From NCBI GenBank assembly GCA_045612365.1, contig JAZKYY010000017.1:310001-374000 (forward strand): 64,000 bases of DNA. The letters run 5' to 3'. The notes under the pieces were generated by a model. It worked only from the letters and a program-made list of their open reading frames with translations. It ran no database searches and was not told where the DNA came from. Every line of letters starts with the position of its first letter. Position 1 is the stretch's first letter. Source of the stretch: RGIG9608 sp045612365. Its GTDB lineage: Bacteria > Bacteroidota > Bacteroidia > Bacteroidales > Paludibacteraceae. Shown in pieces: positions 58,855 to 64,000 of the stretch. The translations under genes and the position numbers were made by a program.

Positions 58855-59580
58855 ATGGGACAAAAAATTAATCCAATAAGTAATCGTTTAGGAATTATCC
58901 GTGGTTGGGACTCTAATTGGTATGGAGGCAACAATTATGGCGATACTTTGCTAGAAGATAGCAAAATAAGAGAATATTTAAATGCCCGTCTTGCTAAAGC
59001 GAGTGTTTCTAAAATAGTTATTGAAAGAACTCTTAAGCTTGTTACAATTACGGTGTGTACAGCTCGTCCTGGTATCATTATTGGTAAAGGTGGACAAGAA
59101 GTTGATAAGTTGAAAGAAGAGTTGAAGAAAATAACTGACAAGGAAATTCAGATCAATATCTTTGAAGTTAAGCGTCCTGATTTAGATGCTGTGATTGTTG
59201 CTAATCAAATTGCGCGCCAAGTAGAAGGTAAGATGGCTTATCGCCGTGCAGTTAAAATGGCTATCGCATCTACTATGAGAATGGGAGCTGAAGGTATTAA
59301 GGTGTTGGTTTCTGGTCGTTTGAATGGAGCAGAAATGGCTCGTTCGGAAATGTATAAAGAAGGAAGAACTCCTTTGCATACTTTCCGCGCAGACATTGAT
59401 TATTGTTCGACTGCTGCATTGACAAAAGTTGGTTTGATTGGAATTAAAGTTTGGATTTGCCGTGGAGAGGTTTATGGCAAAAAAGATTTGGCTCCTGCAT
59501 TTACTGTTACTAAAGAAAATGCACGTCCTAATAATTTCTCAAACAACAATAGAGGTTTTAAAAGAAAAAAGAATAATTAA
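58855..59580 (+). CDS. rpsC: 30S ribosomal protein S3
   Basis: A 241-residue mRNA-entry protein. GQKINPISNRLGIIRGWDS, the KH domain loop ARPGIIIGKGGQEVD and the C-terminal domain (YRRAVKMAIASTMRMGAEG, GRTPLHTFRADIDY) are present. The C-terminal tail is Asn/Lys-rich as in Bacteroidota. Confidence 0.98.
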   Translation: MGQKINPISNRLGIIRGWDSNWYGGNNYGDTLLEDSKIREYLNARLAKASVSKIVIERTLKLVTITVCTARPGIIIGKGGQEVDKLKEELKKITDKEIQINIFEVKRPDLDAVIVANQIARQVEGKMAYRRAVKMAIASTMRMGAEGIKVLVSGRLNGAEMARSEMYKEGRTPLHTFRADIDYCSTAALTKVGLIGIKVWICRGEVYGKKDLAPAFTVTKENARPNNFSNNNRGFKRKKNN

Positions 59581-59597
59581 GAATTTGATTTGATATT

Positions 59598-60029
59598 ATG
59601 TTACAACCGAAAAAAACAAAATTTAGAAGACAACAAAAAGGCCGCATGAAAGGCAATGCCCAAAGAGGCAACCAGTTGTCATTCGGTTCCTTCGGCATAA
59701 AATCGTTGCAGTCAAAATGGATTACGGGACGTCAAATTGAAGCTGCTCGTATCGCTGTAACGCGCTATATGCAAAGACAAGGACAAATTTGGATACGCAT
59801 ATTTCCAGACAAACCTATGACGAAGAAACCTGCTGATGTACGTATGGGTAAAGGTAAAGGTTCTCCAGAAGGATTTATTGCTCCAGTTACTCCAGGACGT
59901 ATGATTATCGAAGTAGAAGGTGTTTCTTATGAAATTGCAAAAGAAGCTCTTCGTTTAGCTGCTCAGAAACTACCTGTAACTACTAAATTTGTCGTTAGAC
60001 GTGATTATGATTCAACCTTAAATGCATAA
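59598..60029 (+). CDS. rplP: 50S ribosomal protein L16
   Basis: A 143-residue protein near the A-site tRNA elbow: MLQPKKTKFRRQQKGRMKG, WITGRQIEAARIAVTRYM, MGKGKGSPEGFIAPV (the loop whose Arg is hydroxylated in other bacteria) and ALRLAAQKLPVTTKFV. Confidence 0.97.
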   Translation: MLQPKKTKFRRQQKGRMKGNAQRGNQLSFGSFGIKSLQSKWITGRQIEAARIAVTRYMQRQGQIWIRIFPDKPMTKKPADVRMGKGKGSPEGFIAPVTPGRMIIEVEGVSYEIAKEALRLAAQKLPVTTKFVVRRDYDSTLNA

Positions 60030-60035
60030 TGGATT

Positions 60036-60233
60036 ATGAAGACAAATGAGATTAAAGAATTGACTACTAAAGAAATCCAAGATAGGTTGGATTTAGAAAA
60101 AGAAACGTTATTGCGTTTGAAACTAAATCATACAATTTCTCCGCTTGACAATCCTTCTCAAATTAAGGAGGCAAGAAAGACTATAGCTCGTCTTTCTACA
60201 GAGTTGCGTCAAAGAGAACTAAATCAACAATAA
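60036..60233 (+). CDS. rpmC: 50S ribosomal protein L29
   Basis: A 65-residue two-helix protein at the tunnel exit: NEIKELTTKEIQDRLDLEKE, then LKLNHTISPLDNPSQIKEAR and TIARLSTELRQRE. It sits 6 bases after rplP, in canonical order. Confidence 0.95.
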   Translation: MKTNEIKELTTKEIQDRLDLEKETLLRLKLNHTISPLDNPSQIKEARKTIARLSTELRQRELNQQ

Positions 60234-60238
60234 TTGTG

Positions 60239-60496
60239 ATGGAAAAAAGAAATTTAAGAAAAGAAAGAACGGGTGTTGTCTTCAGTAACAAAATGGATAA
60301 AACTGTTACTGTTGAGGTAAAATGGAAAGAAAAACACCCTATTTATGGTAAATTTGTTAATAAGACAAAGAAGTACCATGCACACGATGAGAAAAACGAA
60401 TGCAATATCGGTGATGTTGTAGATATTATGGAAACTCGTCCGTTGAGCAAAACTAAAAGATGGAGAGTAGTAAAAATCGTTGAAAGAGCTAAATAA
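60239..60496 (+). CDS. rpsQ: 30S ribosomal protein S17
   Basis: An 85-residue primary rRNA binder with an OB fold: KRNLRKERTGVVFSNKMDKT, VEVKWKEKHPIYGKFV and TRPLSKTKRWRVVKI. I start at ATG 60239; an in-frame GTG at 60236 is adjacent. Confidence 0.97.
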   Translation: MEKRNLRKERTGVVFSNKMDKTVTVEVKWKEKHPIYGKFVNKTKKYHAHDEKNECNIGDVVDIMETRPLSKTKRWRVVKIVERAK

Positions 60497-60498
60497 TT

Positions 60499-60864
60499 AT
60501 GATACAACAAGAAACTATACTCAAAGTAGCTGATAATAGCGGAGCAAAAGAAGCAAAGTGTATCAGAGTTTTGGGAGGAACAAGAAAACGTTATGCTACT
60601 GTAGGCGATGTAATTGTAATCGCAGTACAAGGGGTTGTTCCTTCAAGTGATATGAAAAAAGGTACCGTATCGAAAGCTATTGTCGTACGTACAGCAAAAG
60701 AAGTTCGTCGTGCAGATGGTTCTTATATCCGTTTTGACGATAATGCTTGTGTGTTGTTGAACAATGCAGGTGAAATGCGCGGAAGTCGTATCTTTGGCCC
60801 TGTAGCAAGAGAGCTTCGTGCTATCAATATGAAAATTATTTCGTTGGCACCTGAAGTGCTTTAA
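60499..60864 (+). CDS. rplN: 50S ribosomal protein L14
   Basis: The 121-residue bridge protein and RsfS silencing-factor target: MIQQETILKVADNSGAKEAK, VLGGTRKRYATVGDVIVI and NAGEMRGSRIFGPVARELR. Two bases separate it from rpsQ. First gene of the spc part. Confidence 0.98.
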   Translation: MIQQETILKVADNSGAKEAKCIRVLGGTRKRYATVGDVIVIAVQGVVPSSDMKKGTVSKAIVVRTAKEVRRADGSYIRFDDNACVLLNNAGEMRGSRIFGPVARELRAINMKIISLAPEVL

Positions 60865-60888
60865 TAAATTTGTAAAAAACATTCAAAG

Positions 60889-61209
60889 ATGAGTAAATTA
60901 CACATTAAAAAAGGCGATACAGTCTACGTAAACGCTGGCGAAGACAAAGGAAAAACAGGTCGTGTGCTTGAAGTCCTTGTTGATAAGCAACGTGCTATTG
61001 TAGAAGGTGTAAATATGGTGTCAAAAAGTACCAAGCCTAATGCAAAAAATCCTCAAGGAGGAATTGTAAAAAAAGAGGCGGCGTTACATATCTCCAATTT
61101 GAACGTGTTAGATCCTAAAACAGGAAAACCAACACGTATTGGTAGAAGAAAAAATGCCGAAGGCAAAACAGTACGTTATTCCAAAAAATCAGGGGAGGAA
61201 ATTAAGTGA
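60889..61209 (+). CDS. rplX: 50S ribosomal protein L24
   Basis: A 106-residue assembly initiator with a KOW motif (KGDTVYVNAGEDKGKTGRVL), then VEGVNMVSKSTKPNAKNPQG. The TGA stop overlaps the rplE ATG by one base, indicating coupled translation. Confidence 0.97.
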   Translation: MSKLHIKKGDTVYVNAGEDKGKTGRVLEVLVDKQRAIVEGVNMVSKSTKPNAKNPQGGIVKKEAALHISNLNVLDPKTGKPTRIGRRKNAEGKTVRYSKKSGEEIK

Positions 61210-61754
61210 TGAATACAGCAAGTTTGAAAAAAGATTATCAAGAACGTATCGTTCCATTGTTGATGAAAGAATTTGGTTATAAATCAATAATGCAAGTTCC
61301 TCGTTTGGAAAAAATTGTGTTGAACCAAGGTTTAGGTATTGCTACTGCTGATAAAAAAGTGATTGATACTGCTATTGCAGAAATGACTGCGATTACAGGT
61401 CAAAAGGCCGTAGAAACTTTGTCAAAGAAAGATATTTCTAACTTTAAGTTGCGTAAAAAAATGCCTATTGGAGTTAGAGTAACTTTGCGTGACAAAAAAA
61501 TGTATGAGTTCTTGGAGCGTTTAATTCGTATTGCTTTACCTCGTATTCGCGACTTTAAGGGAATCGAAGGAAAGCTAGACGGAAGAGGAAATTATACTCT
61601 TGGAATTCAAGAACAAATTATTTTCCCAGAAATCAACATTGATGCTATTTCTAAATTGTTGGGAATGAATATTACATTTGTAACATCAGCTCAAACAGAT
61701 GAAGAAGGTTTTGCTTTGTTGAAAGAATTTGGATTACCTTTTAAGAAAAACTAA
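61209..61754 (+). CDS. rplE: 50S ribosomal protein L5
   Basis: A 181-residue protein binding 5S rRNA: VPRLEKIVLNQGLGIATADK, SNFKLRKKMPIGVRVTLRD, the FLERLIRIALPRIRDF helix and NYTLGIQEQIIFPEI. ATG 61209 overlaps the rplX stop (TGATG); a GTG three bases before is less likely. Confidence 0.97.
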   Translation: MNTASLKKDYQERIVPLLMKEFGYKSIMQVPRLEKIVLNQGLGIATADKKVIDTAIAEMTAITGQKAVETLSKKDISNFKLRKKMPIGVRVTLRDKKMYEFLERLIRIALPRIRDFKGIEGKLDGRGNYTLGIQEQIIFPEINIDAISKLLGMNITFVTSAQTDEEGFALLKEFGLPFKKN

Positions 61755-61768
61755 ATAAGGAAAAGAAA

Positions 61769-62038
61769 ATGGCAAAAGAATCAATGAAAGCCCGTGAGGT
61801 TAAGCGTGCTAAAATGGTGGCAAAATATGCTGCTAAACGTGCCCAATTAATCGAAGAAGGCAATTATGAAGCCTTGCAATTAATTCCTAAAAACGCATCG
61901 AAAGTTCGTTTGCATAATCGTTGCAAAATTACTGGACGTCCAAAAGGATATATGCGTCAATTTGGTCTTTCGCGTATTCAATTCCGCGAAATGGCATCTC
62001 AAGGATTGATTCCAGGAGTTAAAAAAGCAAGTTGGTAA
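61769..62038 (+). CDS. rpsN: 30S ribosomal protein S14 (zinc-independent type)
   Basis: The 89-residue long form without the CxxC zinc ribbon: MAKESMKAREVKRAKMV, then RLHNRCKITGRPKGYM and FGLSRIQFREMASQGLIPG. It precedes rpsH after a 72-base gap carrying a GC-rich hairpin. Confidence 0.97.
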   Translation: MAKESMKAREVKRAKMVAKYAAKRAQLIEEGNYEALQLIPKNASKVRLHNRCKITGRPKGYMRQFGLSRIQFREMASQGLIPGVKKASW

Positions 62039-62074
62039 GACACAAGAAGAAATAAAAGAGTTTTATTAATATTG

Positions 62075-62089
62075 TCCCGATAGACGGGA
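62075..62089 (+). promoter_or_regulatory. Small GC hairpin in the rpsN-rpsH gap
   Basis: TCCCGATAGACGGGA: five-pair stem TCCCG/CGGGA, loop ATAGA, with a possible outer TTAA/TTAA stem. No T-run follows. It lies 22 bases before rpsH and could be a translational control or mRNA processing site. Confidence 0.35.
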
Positions 62090-62110
62090 TTAATTTAAAA
62101 TTTTATAGTT

Positions 62111-62506
62111 ATGACAGATCCAATAGCAGATTATTTGACCAGATTGCGCAACGCAATTAAGGCTGGTCATCGAGTAGTGGAAGTTCCCGCCTCGAATCTC
62201 AAAAAAGAAATCACAAAAGTTCTTTTTGATAAAGGCTATATTTTGAACTACAAGTTTGTAGAAGATGGTCCTCAAGGATCAATCAAAATTGCCTTGAAGT
62301 ATGATCGTGTTAATAAAGTTAATGCGATTAAACAGTTAGTTCGCGTATCTACACCAGGTTTGCGTAAGTATGCTGGTTACAAAGATATGCCAAGAGTATT
62401 AAATGGTTTAGGTATTGCTATCTTGTCTACCTCTAAAGGTGTGATGACAGACAAAGAAGCACGCGACCAAAAAATTGGTGGCGAAGTTTTGTGTTACATT
62501 TATTAA
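62111..62506 (+). CDS. rpsH: 30S ribosomal protein S8
   Basis: A 131-residue central-domain 16S rRNA binder: TDPIADYLTRLRNAIKAGH, a middle part with KQLVRVSTPGLRKYAG, and the conserved GLGIAILSTSKGVMTDKEAR. In E. coli S8 represses the spc mRNA; a corresponding site is not proven here. Confidence 0.98.
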   Translation: MTDPIADYLTRLRNAIKAGHRVVEVPASNLKKEITKVLFDKGYILNYKFVEDGPQGSIKIALKYDRVNKVNAIKQLVRVSTPGLRKYAGYKDMPRVLNGLGIAILSTSKGVMTDKEARDQKIGGEVLCYIY

Positions 62507-62521
62507 TAGGAGGTATAAACA

Positions 62522-63076
62522 ATGTCAAGAATAGGAAAATTACCAATTCAACTTCCTGCAGGAGTTACTTTGACTCAAAAGGATAATATTGTTACAGTGA
62601 AAGGTCCAAAAGGTGAACTTTCTCAAGAAATCAATCCTAATATAACTGTAACTGTTGAAGGCAATCAATGTGTTGTTACTCGTCCTAATGACGAAAAACA
62701 AATGCGTTCGATGCATGGTTTGTATCGTGCACTAATCAACAATATGGTTGTTGGTGTTTCAGAAGGATACAAAAAAGTTTTGGAATTAGTCGGTGTTGGT
62801 TACCGTGTATCTAGTAATGGTCAAGTTTTAGAGTTTTCGTTGGGTTATACTCACAACATCTTCTTGAGATTACCTAACGAAGTGAAAATTGAAACTAAGA
62901 GTGAACGTAACCAAAATCCTTTGGTGTTCTTGGAATCTTGCGACAAACAACTTCTTGGTCAAGTTTGTGCAAAAATTCGTTCGTTCCGCAAACCAGAACC
63001 TTACAAAGGAAAAGGTGTGAAATTCCAAGGCGAAGTAATTAGAAGAAAAGCAGGTAAATCCGCAAGTTCAAAATAA
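62522..63076 (+). CDS. rplF: 50S ribosomal protein L6
   Basis: A 184-residue two-domain protein near the factor-binding site: SRIGKLPIQLPAGVTLTQ, MHGLYRALINNMVVGVSEGY, YKKVLELVGVGYRV and a C-terminal KPEPYKGKGVKFQGEVIRR motif. An AGGAGG Shine-Dalgarno-like sequence precedes the ATG. Confidence 0.98.
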   Translation: MSRIGKLPIQLPAGVTLTQKDNIVTVKGPKGELSQEINPNITVTVEGNQCVVTRPNDEKQMRSMHGLYRALINNMVVGVSEGYKKVLELVGVGYRVSSNGQVLEFSLGYTHNIFLRLPNEVKIETKSERNQNPLVFLESCDKQLLGQVCAKIRSFRKPEPYKGKGVKFQGEVIRRKAGKSASSK

Positions 63077-63095
63077 TTTGTAAATAAGTACAATT

Positions 63096-63440
63096 ATGAC
63101 TGATAAATTAAAAAGAAGACTTAAAATAAAAGCTCATATTCGTAGCACTGTGTCGGGAACGGCGGAAAAACCTCGTTTGACCGTATATAGAAGTAATGCT
63201 CAAATTTATGCACAAATCATTGATGACGTGGCAGGAAAAACTCTTGCATCTGCATCGTCTTTGGGCATAAAAGACAAGATGACAAAAAAAGAGCAAGCTG
63301 CAAAAGTTGGTGAACTTATTGCTCAAAATGCAAAAGAAGCAGGTGTTGTTTCTGTTGTTTTTGATCGTAATGGGTTCTTGTATCACGGAAGAGTAAAAGA
63401 ATTGGCTGATGCTGCACGCAAAGGCGGACTTAAATTTTAA
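63096..63440 (+). CDS. rplR: 50S ribosomal protein L18
   Basis: A 114-residue 5S rRNA binder: KLKRRLKIKAHIRSTVSGT, RLTVYRSNAQIYAQIIDD, and the FDRNGFLYHGRVKELADAAR end. 19 bases after rplF. Confidence 0.97.
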   Translation: MTDKLKRRLKIKAHIRSTVSGTAEKPRLTVYRSNAQIYAQIIDDVAGKTLASASSLGIKDKMTKKEQAAKVGELIAQNAKEAGVVSVVFDRNGFLYHGRVKELADAARKGGLKF

Positions 63441-63446
63441 AAGGTT

Positions 63447-63962
63447 ATGGCAATAAATAATAGAGTTAAATCAACCAACGATATTGAATTGAAAGATCGT
63501 TTAGTGGCTATCAATCGTGTAACAAAAGTTACGAAAGGTGGTCGTGCATTCAGCTTTTCGGCTATTGTTGTGGTAGGAAACGAAAATGGTATTATTGGAT
63601 GGGGATTAGGTAAAGCTGGCGAGGTAACTGCTGCTATTGCAAAAGGTACTGAGGCTGCAAAGAAAAACTTAATTAAAGTTCCTGTTTATAAAGGTACAAT
63701 TCCTCATGAACAATTGGCTCACTTTGGTGGTGCTGAAGTATACATTCAACCTGCTTCTCAAGGTACTGGAGTTGTTGCTGGTGGTGCTATGCGTGCTGTG
63801 TTAGAAAGTGCTGGAGTTAAAGACGTGTTAGCTAAATCAAAAGGATCGTCTAACCCTCACAACTTAGTAAAGGCTACTTTCAAAGCTTTGAGCGAATTGC
63901 GTGATGCTTATATGGTAGCTCAAAATAGAAATGTTTCATTAGAAAAAGTTTTTAAAGGATAA
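63447..63962 (+). CDS. rpsE: 30S ribosomal protein S5
   Basis: A 171-residue fidelity protein: DRLVAINRVTKVTKGGRAFS, VVVGNENGIIGWGLGKAGEV, and the SHNPHNLVKAT-like ending (SSNPHNLVKATFKAL). 6 bases after rplR. Confidence 0.98.
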   Translation: MAINNRVKSTNDIELKDRLVAINRVTKVTKGGRAFSFSAIVVVGNENGIIGWGLGKAGEVTAAIAKGTEAAKKNLIKVPVYKGTIPHEQLAHFGGAEVYIQPASQGTGVVAGGAMRAVLESAGVKDVLAKSKGSSNPHNLVKATFKALSELRDAYMVAQNRNVSLEKVFKG

Positions 63963-63969
63963 TTCGGTT

Positions 63970-64000
63970 ATGGCAAAAATTAAAATACAACAAGTAAAAA
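63970..64000 (+). CDS. rpmD: 50S ribosomal protein L30, first ten codons
   Basis: ATG at 63970 begins MAKIKIQQVK, the usual Bacteroidota L30 start, seven bases after rpsE. The rest is beyond the window. Confidence 0.85.
   Translation, partial: MAKIKIQQVK

Overview
The window is chromosomal DNA of a bacterium of the phylum Bacteroidota, most likely order Bacteroidales. The evidence is: recurring TAnnTTTG -7 promoter boxes with few Shine-Dalgarno sequences; a complete moxR/bat operon; N-succinylornithine carbamoyltransferase; type IX secretion (T9SS) cargo of both sorting types; DUF4270 and DUF2490 proteins; and the order rpsL-rpsG-fusA-rpsJ with no tuf between. The DNA is AT-rich overall. I cannot name the genus.

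Layout. 1-5.6 kb holds housekeeping genes (purD, mntP, prmA, aroK, a cell-wall amidase, tRNA-Thr, PPi-dependent phosphofructokinase). 5.6-7.5 kb is accessory: a predicted structured RNA with its own promoter and terminator, a FISUMP-like lipoprotein and an outer-membrane protein. 7.5-16.5 kb is mostly minus strand: flippase/GtrA membrane proteins, an ECF sigma/anti-sigma/periplasmic protein operon, a T9SS type B protein, a glycosyltransferase, comF, dusB, alkaline phosphatase and RNase HI. 16.6-21.5 kb holds an exosortase-family protein, a YD-like lipoprotein, a compositionally foreign metallophosphoesterase block, a DUF2851 protein and a nucleotidyltransferase. 21.6-29 kb holds groES-groEL, tRNA-Gln, DUF4270 with a glycogen-synthase-like protein, pyrF and rlmD. 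29-38 kb is the bat aerotolerance operon plus a PAP2 phosphatase. 38.1-42.6 kb is serS followed by an acquired island. 42.6-51.3 kb holds a glycosyltransferase, an acyltransferase, tRNA-Pro, argF', ackA, an ExbB/ExbD energy-transducing operon, tRNA-Ser, guanine deaminase and an ECF sigma factor. 51.3-64 kb holds a DUF2490 protein and then the str, S10 and spc ribosomal-protein clusters, running off the window in rpmD.

Two observations stand out. First, two loci (about 5680-5887 and 39478-39671) fold, by hand, into the same architecture: a 7-bp closing stem, a small internal loop containing ACC, a second 7-9 bp stem, a long arm, and an apical hairpin with CACGTTT on its 5' side and CGTG on its 3' side. 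The closing stems differ completely in sequence yet both pair, which is what compensatory change in a conserved RNA looks like. Each RNA ends in a T-run, and each locus carries a FISUMP-like surface protein gene downstream. Second, the island after serS ends in an antisense clpC 3' fragment fused to a second, diverged serS 3' end. The joint sits in about 8-9 shared bases. This is the footprint expected of homology-facilitated illegitimate recombination: DNA from a relative entered through homology in serS and closed by microhomology.

All assignments are from reading the sequence and remembered family motifs. No database search or folding program was run.
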